Source: Bacteroidales bacterium (GTDB taxonomy: Bacteria; Bacteroidota; Bacteroidia; Bacteroidales; Paludibacteraceae). From it: a DNA stretch of 64,000 nucleotides. The notes under the pieces are model-generated. The model saw only the letters and a list, made by a program, of their open reading frames with translations. It searched no databases and was not told where the DNA came from. Positions 1 to 9,869 of the stretch are shown here, one piece after another. Made by a program: the position numbers and the translations under genes. The stretch's first letter is position 1; each line of letters begins with the position of its first letter. The stretch lies in NCBI GenBank assembly GCA_015061115.1, contig SUXE01000004.1, forward strand, positions 62,001-126,000, read 5' to 3'.

Positions 1-1
1 A

Positions 2-3000
2 TCTCCTTATTTTACAGACACTAAATCAGGAAATCTTTTTGTAAATATAGGAACTTCGCAGAGTGAAGCTTTTTATAGTTATACTGTGTATGGTCTAAAA
101 CCTGGGTCTTCAGTGGAACTTTCTTGTGATGTTTATAGTTTGTTGGATCCAACTAATTTGGAGACAGCTGTGACTTTGATGAATGAGAAAGCATCTGCCA
201 GTGATATGGTGAAAGAAATCAAGATAGGTCCTTTGAATTTTGGAATGCAGTCAACAGGATCAACATTGACACCTGGTTCTGGTAAAATCAATGGTAATGG
301 TGTGAACATGTATGTTTGTACTGGAGGTGTTATCAACAATCAGGCTGCTGGAGATGTAGAGAAAGCAGCTGTTGATTTTGGAAAAAGTACCTCGTTGAAA
401 ATTAAAACAACAGCTGATGCTCAAGGAACCGTTACTTTCTATTTTGGACGTGCTGGAGGAGCTGAGTTTGCTCCTATTGGTCTTGATAATATTGAGATAA
501 AAGGTAGTGTTCAGCCGACTATCTTTTCACAGAAAAAAATGCCTTGTTGTCCAGCAAATCCAGTTTTGTTAGGATTGAATCAAACATTCCCAGAAGGAAC
601 TACTTATAGTTGGAGCGCCGCTGGACTTCCGGAGACAAGCGATTCTCAGACATTTACGGTGACTCCACCTGATGCAAACAAAACGTATAAAGTTTCATGT
701 AAGGTGACAATGGGAACTTGCTCAGCAACGTCTACTTTCGATGTTGAGACAAAGGAATGTTGTTCAATGAAGAATGATAAAGGAGAAGATGTGCCAGTTG
801 CGGAGACATTTGTTGTCTATGAAGACTTTGGTGAATTCACGAATGGAGGTACAATGTATTCTCATACTGATGAAAAGGGTAATACTGTTTCTATGAAGGT
901 TCAGGGAGGTATGTATACTGACATTACTCGCCCATATGTTACATATACAGCACCTGGTGTTACTACAGGTATTCCTGCTGCTACAGGTGCAGGCTCATCT
1001 CCTAATGATGTATGGATGATTGCTAAGGACAACCCTTATACTCCTGGTGTAAATGGCGATGCTTCAGGAACAGGAACTGGAGGTATGCTTATTTTTGACT
1101 TGTCTGGTGCTACGTGTGGACAAAAATCTATTAAGGATCTGGTTATCTATCAGCGTGAGGTTACTGGATTGTGTAAAGGAAAGGAAATATCATTTAGTGC
1201 TTTGTTTGGTGCTATCAATAAAAACCCAGCTGGTGTAGGAGAAATGAAGATTGTTCTTCGTGAAGGGTCTGTTACTGGTAAGGTTCTTTACGATAGTAAG
1301 GAAGAAGGACATTCTAAGATGTTGTATGGTGATGAAGGATGGTTGGAAGCTTCTCATAAGTTTACTTTGGATCATGATGTTGATGTTGTGATTTTCCAAG
1401 TCGTTAACGTAGCTGATGAATATCCTACATCTGCAGGAGATATGGCAGTAGATAATATTGAATTCTCTGTCTGTACACCTCCAGATGTGGCTGTAGAATC
1501 TTCGCTTACTGCGGAAGAGTTGCTTGACCTATGTACGGATAAGCCTCTTACTTTGAATGCTCAGATTTCTGAGTCGGCAAAGAGTTATTATAATAATAGT
1601 GAAGGATATTTGTTCCAATATACATATACGGATCCTACTACTACTGATGCTGATAAAATCAAATGGTATGACTTAAGCGATATTCAGACAGATGGATCTT
1701 TTACAATAGTATCTCCTGCTGATCACGAAGCATTTGCACCATTGGCTGCAGCCGCTAAAGGAGATCTTAATATTTATTTCCGTGTAGTAATTGGAGAAAA
1801 GAGTTATTTGAAAGATAATCGCAAAGATTGGGAAACACTTGATGCTCTTTCTCCATGTCGTGCGATTTCAATTTCTTCAATCCCTATTGTCGCTGCATTG
1901 AACTGTGCAGCATGCTCGCATTTGGATTTCGAGGACAAGGGAGTGACATTCACAGCAGACAACGGAAAGTTCGACGCGAAGAAGAAGGTGGTTGAACTAT
2001 GTGCAGGTGAATCGGTGAAATTAGGTATTGAGGAGGCTGTCCATGGTATAGACAAGGATGGAGACGACTACAATGACTATGAAGTCAAGTGGTTCAAGGA
2101 GACGTTGAGCGGCACAGCGTTGGAGACGAAGAAATGCAAGACAGGCGATGATGATGAGGCACCGACGATCTCTGTCTCATACGATGATGTGGAGTCGGCA
2201 GGAGCGACGGGAGTGAAGTACATCATCTCGTTCCACGACTATTTCGACCCGACGATGGCGACGACACCGTGTGACATGACCGACACGATCACGGTGATAG
2301 CTAATCCTAAGCCAAAGGAGACATTGACAGATCCGAATCCGTTCTGCGAGGGCACGCTTGCGCAGGAGCCGGACAAGAAGATAGCAGGATACGATATCAG
2401 CTGGTATACGGATTCAGACACGACGATGAGTGCGATGGCTTCAGAGCCAGTGATCGGCGGACTTACGAAGGATGAGACGCCGAAGTCATACTATTATGTG
2501 CTTACAGACAAGAAAACGGGTTGCCGTGGAGATGCGAACGAGTACAAGGTCGAGGTGAACAAGGCGGACCCGAACAACGTGGACAACGGCCAGATAGAGT
2601 ACAAGAAGACAGAAGCCAGCGGCGGCTCGCTGGTACCTCTGGACCAGAAGAAGCCGACGGCGTTCAACGCGGCGCTGTCGAAGACGGACTACACGCTGAT
2701 GATCGGCCAGGTGGAGGGAGCCACGAGTGTGGATGAGCCAGACCTGTCGACATCCAATCTGGGAGCCGCGAGCCCGACAATCCCTACGCCTGAGATAAAG
2801 GACAAGACCAGCTCAGACGACGAGTACCTGTGGTACTACACGTATCTTGTGTCACCGAATGGCTGTCTGAGCGACACAGTACTGGTGGGCGTGGTGATCA
2901 AGGGAGCGCCGTCACCAACGCCTCATAATGCGGAATACTGCGTTAACTCGAAAACGGTGAGTCCGATGAGCGCGTACGCGGAAAGATCTACGGACGGCAA

Positions 3001-6000
3001 GCCGACGGACGAGCTTGTGTTCTACGGAACAGACAAGACGACGAAGATGGCCCCAGACGACTATCCAGACGTGTCAACGCCAGGCAAGTACACCTACTGG
3101 GTGGCCCAGGTAGGCGATGGGGGAGAGAGCTCTCCGAGGCCGATCGTGATCGAGGTGTACGGAGTGGACGAAGTGGAGCTGGCGGAGGCGTCCCACCAAT
3201 ACTGCAAGGGCGCGACAGCGACAGCACTTGAGAATATAGCGAGCCATAAGGCATCATCAGACTATGTCAAGAGCACGGATTGGGAGTTCTTCGAGACCAA
3301 CGAGCCAACGCCTAACGAGAAGACAGCGGGAGCGTCACCGACAATGCCGGTGAGCACGGCGACAGCAGGAGAGTACAAATACTACGCCCGCCGCACCTAT
3401 GAGGTGACCAACACTCTGACGAGCACGACGGAGGTGTGCTACGGCAACCACGTGGAGTACACGGCGGAGATCCAGAGCGTGGCGGACCCGATAGCAGGAA
3501 CAGTGACATACCTCAAGGATGAGGGCAAGGAAACCGGATTCCTGAAGCCGACGGAACAGGACAAGAAGAACAACAACGGAACAGCGACAGCCATAGTCGG
3601 GGACGCGGCATGCGCGGACTGCAAGATCGTGTGGTACAGGGATATGGATGACGCGCAAAAGATGGACGAGAGCGAGGCGACACCTACGTACAACGATGAT
3701 CTTGAGGAAAATGAGGAACATATATACTATTTGAAGCAGGTGAACAGCCTAGGCTGCGAGAGCAAATTCAAGCCGTTGTCGATCATTGTGTCAGGCTACC
3801 CGACACCAAAGGTGAATGATCTGACTGTGTGCGAGAACTCTCCAGCCCTGACCGGCGAGCTGGAAGCGGAGATCAGTGAGACACCCAACGGAGCGTCAGC
3901 GAGCGAATACAAGCTTGTGTGGTACAAGAGCAACGCCGACGGCACGATGGACGAGAGCCAGGAGTATGAGAGGATAGAGCTGTCACCAAGCATCCAGAAG
4001 GCGGAGGCAGGAAACAAGGAGAAGGTATACAAATATTATGTGTTGCAGCGACTGATAAGCAGCACGACGAAGCCATACGCCCAGAGCGCTGCGGTGACGG
4101 TGACAGTGACAGTGGGAGCGCTGCCAAGGCTCAAGTCGTTGGAGACAGCCCCTAAGTGCAAGGGCGAGAGCCAGAAGCTGTCGGAGATGTACGACGTGGA
4201 TCTATCCGAATATGACGTGACATATTATGACGAGAACCAGGGATCGGAGGTGACGATGCTGACCGATGTGGTGACGGAGGCAGGAACCTACAGAGTGAGG
4301 GGCTGGTACATCATCAACCAGGGCAAAGCGGATGAGGACAGATGCGTGTCAATACAGCAGGATCTTAAGGTCGTGTTCCACGAGCTTGACGCGAACATCG
4401 TGGGCTCGGGCATGACGTGTCCCGGAGATGGAATGGACCTAGACGCGAAGGTGACGCCAGGCGGAGGCCTGGAGCTGAGCGATGTCCGCTACGCGTGGGC
4501 GAACGACCTCAACTCGGAGACAGGCTCCCAAATGACATACAACACAGGAGCGGAAGGACTGGACGCGCCAGGCGATGTGATGAAGGTGACCCTGGAGGTG
4601 TCGAGTGAGGCGTGCCAGGGATCGAGGGCGGTGAAGAAGACCCACATCATCAAGGTGGACGACAGACAGCTTAACGGAAACATATCGTTCTCGGAGGCAG
4701 ACAACACAGAGACAGGGAAAGAAGGCAAGGTGTCCGACAGCGACATAGCGTTCCGCTCGTGCGGCGGCAATGTGGAGGTGAAGCTGAGCGGCATAGCCAA
4801 CGAGGACGGCGGCACGTACACATTAAGCGGAGCGGCGACAGGAAGCGGAGCGTTCAGCTCGCAGACGGACGGAGCGGCGACGCTGAGCCTTGGAGCCGGC
4901 AAGTACACGGTGTCGTACACCAACAAGTGCCCGACGAAGTTTGAGTTCGAGATCCTCGACTACAGCAACAAGGCCGAGTCGACGAACGGAAAGATGGTGA
5001 TCTGCGAGAAGGAGCCATGGTTCGCGGAGATCACCGACATCAAGGGCATGAAGCCTACAATCGAATGGCAGAAGGACGGAACGACGCTTCCTGGCGAGAC
5101 CAACACCAGACTCCAGCTTAACCCGGCCAAACCGGATGACAGCGGAGTGTACACATACACGCTATACTCTGCGGGCTGCCGATACGACGGCAAGATAGCC
5201 CTGGGCTCAGCGCTGAAGGTGAAGCCATACGCTGTGTACGACGAGAACTCGTACAAGAAGTCGTATGAGGTGGTCAACGGCGATCCTCAGTCGATAAACA
5301 TCGAGTTCAAGGTGCCGTCGTCGTCTTCAGAAATCGAGAACGGAGTGAAGTGGAGCGACGCGAACACAGGCTTCAGCAAGACAGGCACAGGCGTGGAGAT
5401 CAATCCGGTTACGACGGACTACAACCTGCATGTGGTGGCAGAGAACAGCGACTACTGCAAGGCAGAGACAGACATCGTGATACTTGTAGACGCAAGGCTG
5501 AAGATGACGGCCGAGCTTGAGAGACAGGAGATATGCGAGGGCGAGACCACGAAGCTGATAGTGGACACGGCCGGCACAGGCAGTGTCCTCCATCCGGGAG
5601 AATTCGTGTTCGAGGTGACTGAGACGACGAAGGCGGGAACGAAGACGATCAAGCTCGCTCCGAACCACAGCACAGGCAAACTGGAGGCGGAGGTCAGCCC
5701 GGCACACGACGCCGTATACGCAGTGACATACACATACAAAGTCGGCAAGCAGGACGAGTCGAAGACGCTGGATCTCACGGTGCATGAGAAGTTCCAGGTG
5801 GAGTTTTCCGAAGTGGCGGCTGTATGTGAGGGCGACATGGCATCGGTGGAGATTGCCAAGCTTCTCCCAATCGACACAGACCTGGACTGGAGCGACAACC
5901 CGGCGGGCGAGCTGCTTTCTGGATCGGTATCAGGAGCCACATTCATGCCGGCCTACACAGCGACGGGAGTGGAGCCGCAGAAGAAGACATACAAGGTGAT

Positions 6001-6790
6001 CGCGAAGAACGGCATCTGCCAGGACAAGCCGTTCATGTTCGACGTTTACGTGCACAAGCCGATAGAGGGCGAGATCAAGACGTCCGACAGGATATGCCAG
6101 TACGACGAGCTCAATCTTGACGCCTCGTCATACCAGGCAGAGACATACGAGTGGAAGTACGAGGAGAAGGACTCGGCAATGACAGGAGCGACAGTGTCGC
6201 TGGTTCCGGATCCCGACTACGCGACATTCACACTGAACATGACGAGAGGCAAGTGCTCCGCTGAGGTCCAGAAGTATGTGGAGGTGACATCGGCTCCGTC
6301 GGTGCTTCAGGTCGACTCGGTCGGCATCCGCCAGGTGGAGATACAGATGGAGGTCGGACTCGGAACAGGAGAGTTCAAGTATATAATAGACGGCAACGAG
6401 GAGGATCCCGAGATCCTGAACAACATCAGGGACGGACTCTCGTACAGCGAGCATGTGGTGAAGGTGATAGACGAGGTGGGCTGCTCTACGGAGTTCAGGT
6501 TCGTGGTCAACAACCCAGCGATAGAGATACCTATCATCATCTCACCTAACGATGACGGCGTGGGCGACAGGTTCGTTGTCAAGGGCTTGGCAGAGGGCTA
6601 TCCAGAAGCGAAGGTGTCGATCTTCGACCGCTGGGGCAAGCTTCTCGCGTCATACAAAGCCGGAGACGGAACCGACTGGGACGGAATCTACAACGGCACA
6701 CAGATGCCGTCGACCGACTACTGGTATGAGATCCAGATCAAGGAGATCAAGAAGACCTACACAGGCCACTTCACTTTGATCAGACAGTAG
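2..6790 (+). CDS. Giant PKD-type surface adhesin, 5' partial, type B T9SS sorting domain
   Basis: The reading frame is open from base 2, so the start and signal peptide lie outside the window. Alignment by eye with the paralogue at 13205-17533 suggests roughly 125 residues are missing. About 2260 residues are visible. They are a chain of PKD/Ig-like cysteine-containing modules, recognisable by repeated cores such as YSW, CEG and VWY followed by CxG motifs. The end carries the gliding-motility-associated (CHU_C, type B) sorting domain: an SPNDDGVGDRF-like motif, then IFDRWG, then WDGxYNG. The T9SS should therefore export the protein across the outer membrane and hold it at the surface. By eye, bases before about 1900 are clearly more AT-rich than the rest. 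A terminator follows at 6888. The substrate or ligand bound is unknown. Confidence is high for a T9SS surface protein and low for any specific adhesive role. Confidence 0.88.
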   Translation, partial: SPYFTDTKSGNLFVNIGTSQSEAFYSYTVYGLKPGSSVELSCDVYSLLDPTNLETAVTLMNEKASASDMVKEIKIGPLNFGMQSTGSTLTPGSGKINGNGVNMYVCTGGVINNQAAGDVEKAAVDFGKSTSLKIKTTADAQGTVTFYFGRAGGAEFAPIGLDNIEIKGSVQPTIFSQKKMPCCPANPVLLGLNQTFPEGTTYSWSAAGLPETSDSQTFTVTPPDANKTYKVSCKVTMGTCSATSTFDVETKECCSMKNDKGEDVPVAETFVVYEDFGEFTNGGTMYSHTDEKGNTVSMKVQGGMYTDITRPYVTYTAPGVTTGIPAATGAGSSPNDVWMIAKDNPYTPGVNGDASGTGTGGMLIFDLSGATCGQKSIKDLVIYQREVTGLCKGKEISFSALFGAINKNPAGVGEMKIVLREGSVTGKVLYDSKEEGHSKMLYGDEGWLEASHKFTLDHDVDVVIFQVVNVADEYPTSAGDMAVDNIEFSVCTPPDVAVESSLTAEELLDLCTDKPLTLNAQISESAKSYYNNSEGYLFQYTYTDPTTTDADKIKWYDLSDIQTDGSFTIVSPADHEAFAPLAAAAKGDLNIYFRVVIGEKSYLKDNRKDWETLDALSPCRAISISSIPIVAALNCAACSHLDFEDKGVTFTADNGKFDAKKKVVELCAGESVKLGIEEAVHGIDKDGDDYNDYEVKWFKETLSGTALETKKCKTGDDDEAPTISVSYDDVESAGATGVKYIISFHDYFDPTMATTPCDMTDTITVIANPKPKETLTDPNPFCEGTLAQEPDKKIAGYDISWYTDSDTTMSAMASEPVIGGLTKDETPKSYYYVLTDKKTGCRGDANEYKVEVNKADPNNVDNGQIEYKKTEASGGSLVPLDQKKPTAFNAALSKTDYTLMIGQVEGATSVDEPDLSTSNLGAASPTIPTPEIKDKTSSDDEYLWYYTYLVSPNGCLSDTVLVGVVIKGAPSPTPHNAEYCVNSKTVSPMSAYAERSTDGKPTDELVFYGTDKTTKMAPDDYPDVSTPGKYTYWVAQVGDGGESSPRPIVIEVYGVDEVELAEASHQYCKGATATALENIASHKASSDYVKSTDWEFFETNEPTPNEKTAGASPTMPVSTATAGEYKYYARRTYEVTNTLTSTTEVCYGNHVEYTAEIQSVADPIAGTVTYLKDEGKETGFLKPTEQDKKNNNGTATAIVGDAACADCKIVWYRDMDDAQKMDESEATPTYNDDLEENEEHIYYLKQVNSLGCESKFKPLSIIVSGYPTPKVNDLTVCENSPALTGELEAEISETPNGASASEYKLVWYKSNADGTMDESQEYERIELSPSIQKAEAGNKEKVYKYYVLQRLISSTTKPYAQSAAVTVTVTVGALPRLKSLETAPKCKGESQKLSEMYDVDLSEYDVTYYDENQGSEVTMLTDVVTEAGTYRVRGWYIINQGKADEDRCVSIQQDLKVVFHELDANIVGSGMTCPGDGMDLDAKVTPGGGLELSDVRYAWANDLNSETGSQMTYNTGAEGLDAPGDVMKVTLEVSSEACQGSRAVKKTHIIKVDDRQLNGNISFSEADNTETGKEGKVSDSDIAFRSCGGNVEVKLSGIANEDGGTYTLSGAATGSGAFSSQTDGAATLSLGAGKYTVSYTNKCPTKFEFEILDYSNKAESTNGKMVICEKEPWFAEITDIKGMKPTIEWQKDGTTLPGETNTRLQLNPAKPDDSGVYTYTLYSAGCRYDGKIALGSALKVKPYAVYDENSYKKSYEVVNGDPQSINIEFKVPSSSSEIENGVKWSDANTGFSKTGTGVEINPVTTDYNLHVVAENSDYCKAETDIVILVDARLKMTAELERQEICEGETTKLIVDTAGTGSVLHPGEFVFEVTETTKAGTKTIKLAPNHSTGKLEAEVSPAHDAVYAVTYTYKVGKQDESKTLDLTVHEKFQVEFSEVAAVCEGDMASVEIAKLLPIDTDLDWSDNPAGELLSGSVSGATFMPAYTATGVEPQKKTYKVIAKNGICQDKPFMFDVYVHKPIEGEIKTSDRICQYDELNLDASSYQAETYEWKYEEKDSAMTGATVSLVPDPDYATFTLNMTRGKCSAEVQKYVEVTSAPSVLQVDSVGIRQVEIQMEVGLGTGEFKYIIDGNEEDPEILNNIRDGLSYSEHVVKVIDEVGCSTEFRFVVNNPAIEIPIIISPNDDGVGDRFVVKGLAEGYPEAKVSIFDRWGKLLASYKAGDGTDWDGIYNGTQMPSTDYWYEIQIKEIKKTYTGHFTLIRQ

Positions 6791-6797
6791 GGGCATG

Positions 6798-6844
6798 CCC
6801 TTGTGGCTGCCCTGCGCGAAGACACCCTTGTGGCTGCCCTGCGC
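6798..6844 (+). repeat. Two-copy 20-bp direct repeat just after the adhesin stop
   Basis: The 20-base unit CCCTTGTGGCTGCCCTGCGC occurs at 6798-6817 and again at 6825-6844, a 27-bp period. It lies 7 bases after the adhesin stop codon and before the terminator. It is GC-rich compared with the following intergenic DNA and resembles the GC-rich adhesin body. No function is apparent. Confidence 0.8.
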
Positions 6845-6887
6845 ATCTGCCAGGTGTAAAATAAGATTGATATTTCAAACAATATTT

Positions 6888-6916
6888 GGGTGTGGATTAC
6901 GATCCACACCCTTTTT
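6888..6916 (+). terminator. Rho-independent terminator of the adhesin gene
   Basis: A perfect 10-bp stem (GGGTGTGGAT paired with ATCCACACCC) has a 4-base loop and is followed by a T run. It lies about 100 bases past the adhesin stop. Confidence 0.85.
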
Positions 6917-7089
6917 GTTTTTTGAAGAAACATTTGTATTAGTGGATAGCAATAAAAAGATGTATAATCTCTCATATTTGTTGCAAACGGCATAAAAAAA
7001 TAAATTTATTCGTTAATTTTGACATACAAATACAATAATAGGAATGTATCTTCCGTTATAGAATAGAAAAAGAACTTAAATTAACGACC

Positions 7090-8112
7090 ATGATATATCG
7101 TAGTAAAGCACCGTTGAGACTCGGCCTTGCAGGAGGCGGCACAGACGTCTCTCCATTTTCAGATCTTTATGGAGGAGCTATTCTCAACGCGACCATAAAT
7201 ATGTACGCATATGCCACTATCGAACCTCTTGATAATGGCAAGGTGGAATTTGTCGGACCAGATTGCGATGAATTTGAGGTTTGTGAAGCGACGGAGAGAC
7301 TGGCTACAGAAGGCTTCTTTGTCTTGGCTCGAGGAGCTTACAATAGGATAGTGTCTGATTTTACTCATTCTCCACTTTCTTTCCGTATCACATTGCATGT
7401 GGATGCTCCTGCTGGATCGGGGCTTGGCACGTCGTCTACTCTTATGGTGGCTATTGTGGGAGCTTTTGCGGAGTGGTTGAAACTGCCTCTTGGTGAGTAT
7501 GATATCGCACAATTGGCTTATAAGATTGAACGTGAGGATTTGCAGATGGCTGGAGGTAAGCAGGACCAGTATGCGGCGACATTCGGAGGTGTGAACTTTA
7601 TGGAGTTTTATGCAGACAATAAGGTGATTGTCAATCCTCTTCGTGTGCGTTGCCAATTCCAGAATGAACTTGCGCATAACCTTCTTCTTTGTTACACTCA
7701 GACAAGTCGTGAGTCGGCAAAGATTATCGAAGGCCAGGTGAAAAATGTGAAAGGTAAAAACCAGACATCTATAGAGGCTATGCATAAGTTGAAGGAGCAG
7801 GCGGTCCAAATGAAAGAGCATTTGCTTAAGGGAGATATTGACGCGATGGGAGAACTTCTAAACTTTGGCTGGGAATACAAGAAGAAAATGACAGATGGAA
7901 TCTCAAATCCGTTTATTGATAAATTGTATGAGACAGCTCTGAAAGCAGGAGCGACGGGAGGCAAAATTTCTGGTGCAGGTGGTGGAGGATTCATGTTCTT
8001 CTATTGCCCTAACTGTACTCGTTTTGCTGTAGAAAAAGCTTTGTCAGAACTGGGAGTAGCGGCAAAAAGATATGAGTTCACTTCGAACGGTTTAAAGACT
8101 TGGACAATATGA
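7090..8112 (+). CDS. hddA: GHMP kinase, D-glycero-alpha-D-manno-heptose 7-phosphate kinase (HddA-like)
   Basis: This 340-residue protein is a GHMP-superfamily sugar kinase. It begins with the family's N-terminal substrate motif (SKAPLRLGLAGGGTD), has the ATP-binding PxGSGLGTSS loop near residues 107-116, and ends with the glycine-rich KISGAGGGGF motif near residue 300. HddA phosphorylates D-glycero-D-manno-heptose 7-phosphate at C1 in the cytoplasm, on the way to GDP-heptose for surface glycans. The next gene supplies the following steps, and its ATG overlaps this stop as ATGA, which implies translational coupling. The related fucose/heptose-type GHMP kinases are the main alternative, but the fused partner next door favours the heptose assignment. 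GmhA, the isomerase of the pathway, is not in the window. Confidence 0.85.
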   Translation: MIYRSKAPLRLGLAGGGTDVSPFSDLYGGAILNATINMYAYATIEPLDNGKVEFVGPDCDEFEVCEATERLATEGFFVLARGAYNRIVSDFTHSPLSFRITLHVDAPAGSGLGTSSTLMVAIVGAFAEWLKLPLGEYDIAQLAYKIEREDLQMAGGKQDQYAATFGGVNFMEFYADNKVIVNPLRVRCQFQNELAHNLLLCYTQTSRESAKIIEGQVKNVKGKNQTSIEAMHKLKEQAVQMKEHLLKGDIDAMGELLNFGWEYKKKMTDGISNPFIDKLYETALKAGATGGKISGAGGGGFMFFYCPNCTRFAVEKALSELGVAAKRYEFTSNGLKTWTI

Positions 8113-9341
8113 TTACTGAAGCGATTATATTGGCAGGTGGTTTTGGCACACGTCTGAAACATGTGCTTGGAAATATTCCGAAACCTATGGCACCTGTGGA
8201 CGGCAGACCATTTTTGGCTTATCTGTTTGAACGACTTCGTGGAATAGGAATCAATCACGTCATCTTGTCTACCGGATATATGCATGAAAAGGTGCAGGAA
8301 TATTTCGGTGACAGTTACCGTGGAATAAACATCAGTTATGCTCAGGAGACGACACCTCTGTTTACGGGTGGAGCGATAGCACTCGCGTCGACATATGCGA
8401 AGAGCAATGATATTCTTGTGCTTAACGGAGATACTCTTTTCGATATTGATTTCTCTGTCTTTAAAAAATTCCATTTCGACAAAGGCAACAATATCACGAT
8501 CGCATTACGCAAAGTGGAAAATGTGGAAAGATATGGAGCGGTGCAGGTGGATGCTGACGGAAATTTGCTCGACTTTGTGGAAAAGGGTAAACTGACAGGA
8601 GAAGGATTTATCAACGGAGGTATTTATATAGTAAAGAAAGATTGGCTGCTTGCACAGGGAATGCCATCTAAATTCTCATTCGAAAAAGAGATTCTTGAAA
8701 TGCCGTCTTTCCGTAAGAATATAGTGGCTTATCCATTTGGAGGATATTTCATAGATATCGGTGTGCCGGAGGATTACTATAAAGCGCAGCGTGAATTTGG
8801 AGGTTTGTTCCCGAAAGCTAAATATCTTTTCCTTGATAGAGACGGCACGATCAATAAGAGAGTCGTTGGAGGCTATGTCACTAAGCCAGAGGAGTTCATC
8901 TTCCTTGATGGTGTGAAAGAAGCGTTGGCGATATTTGCTAAGAAGTTTGACAGAATCTTCATTGTGACGAATCAACGTGGTATAGGAAAAAAATTGTTTA
9001 CGGAGCAAGATCTTGAAGAAGTTCATTCCTCGATGATGAAAGAGATTGTTGACGCGGGAGGACGAATCGATAAAATCTATCATTGTGTGGATCTTTCGTG
9101 TGGGGAGACGGGAAGACGTAAACCAGAGATAGGCATGGCTAAAGAAGCAAAGCAGGATTTTCCTGAAGTCGATTTTGCTGAGTCAACAATGGTTGGAGAT
9201 TCAATTTCGGATCTACAGTTTGGCTATAAGGCAGGAATGCAGACCGTCTATCTACTCACCGATGGAGATGCACCTGTGGAAACAAAAGATTATACGGACA
9301 AGTTTTACTCAAACTTAAAAACGTTTGCGGAGACATTATAG
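8109..9341 (+). CDS. HddC-GmhB fusion: heptose 1-phosphate guanylyltransferase and heptose bisphosphate phosphatase
   Basis: This 410-residue two-domain enzyme begins at the ATG at 8109, which overlaps the upstream stop by four bases; an in-frame TTG at 8100 is less likely. Residues 1 to about 230 are a sugar nucleotidyltransferase with the LAGGFGTRL pyrophosphorylase motif at 8-16, a KPMAPV segment and a NGDTLF metal-binding motif. Residues from about 236 are a HAD phosphatase of the GmhB/histidinol-phosphatase type, with FLDRDGT (D243, D245 catalytic), an IVTNQRG motif, and a late KPEIG...MVGDS segment. Together they would remove the 7-phosphate and transfer GMP, giving GDP-D-glycero-alpha-D-manno-heptose for capsule, S-layer or O-glycan. 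Fusion places two consecutive steps on one chain. A terminator follows at 9361. Confidence 0.88.
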   Translation: MITEAIILAGGFGTRLKHVLGNIPKPMAPVDGRPFLAYLFERLRGIGINHVILSTGYMHEKVQEYFGDSYRGINISYAQETTPLFTGGAIALASTYAKSNDILVLNGDTLFDIDFSVFKKFHFDKGNNITIALRKVENVERYGAVQVDADGNLLDFVEKGKLTGEGFINGGIYIVKKDWLLAQGMPSKFSFEKEILEMPSFRKNIVAYPFGGYFIDIGVPEDYYKAQREFGGLFPKAKYLFLDRDGTINKRVVGGYVTKPEEFIFLDGVKEALAIFAKKFDRIFIVTNQRGIGKKLFTEQDLEEVHSSMMKEIVDAGGRIDKIYHCVDLSCGETGRRKPEIGMAKEAKQDFPEVDFAESTMVGDSISDLQFGYKAGMQTVYLLTDGDAPVETKDYTDKFYSNLKTFAETL

Positions 9342-9360
9342 TAGTTAAGTGATTAGACAA

Positions 9361-9390
9361 GAAGACGTGAATGCTCACGTCTTCTTTTTT
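9361..9390 (+). terminator. Terminator of the heptose operon
   Basis: A 10-bp stem (GAAGACGTGA paired with TCACGTCTTC) with a 4-base loop is followed directly by six T, 19 bases past the hddC-gmhB stop. Confidence 0.9.
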
Positions 9391-9494
9391 GTTTAAGAAC
9401 GAGCGAATGGCAGAATATATAATAATTATGATCCGAGTATAACAGGCATATTTCGGAGAGTAAAACATTTTTTTTGAAAAAAACAGCAAAAAGA

Positions 9495-9526
9495 TTTGCA
9501 AGTATAGAAAAATGTTGTACCTTTGC
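9495..9526 (+). promoter_or_regulatory. Bacteroidetes sigma-ABfr promoter of tRNA-Asp
   Basis: TTTG at 9495-9498 and TACCTTTG at 9519-9526 are separated by 20 bp, matching the -33/-7 consensus exactly. The tRNA begins 37 bases downstream. Confidence 0.85.
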
Positions 9527-9563
9527 ACTCGCAATCAGGAAATGAGAGCGGCAAAAACAAAAT

Positions 9564-9637
9564 GGTGTGGTAGTTCAGCTGGTTAGAATACATGCCTGTC
9601 ACGCATGGGGTCGCGGGTTCGAGTCCCGTCCATACCG
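9564..9637 (+). tRNA. tRNA-Asp (GTC)
   Basis: The 74-nt cloverleaf has acceptor stem GGTGTGG paired with CCATACC (one G-U pair), anticodon loop CTGTCAC with anticodon GTC, a GGGTTCGAGTCCC T-arm and discriminator G. The CCA end is not encoded. Confidence 0.97.
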
Positions 9638-9641
9638 CAAG

Positions 9642-9668
9642 AGGAGTTCAGAAATGAACTCCTTTTTT
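9642..9668 (+). terminator. Terminator of tRNA-Asp
   Basis: The stem AGGAGTTCA paired with TGAACTCCT is followed by a T run, directly after the tRNA. Confidence 0.88.
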
Positions 9669-9838
9669 GTTTTATGATAATTGTGTTCGCAGGTTATATA
9701 AGTAGAAACTCCTTTTTGAAATGATTATGCCTAGTGAGTCGTCAATCCTTATGGAATTGAAAATCTTTAATGGGTGAAAACTAGTACTTCAGAAAGCCAA
9801 TTAGCAATCTAAATCTCCATTATTATCCAAAAAAAATG

Positions 9839-9846
9839 TAATTTTG
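9839..9846 (+). promoter_or_regulatory. Probable -7 element for aroK-guaA
   Basis: TAATTTTG matches TAnnTTTG and lies 24 bases before the aroK ATG. No good TTTG is seen at the -33 position, so this is a weak call. The rest of 9669-9838 shows nothing recognisable. Confidence 0.5.
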
Positions 9847-9869
9847 CACCGTCTAATTATAAATTGATA

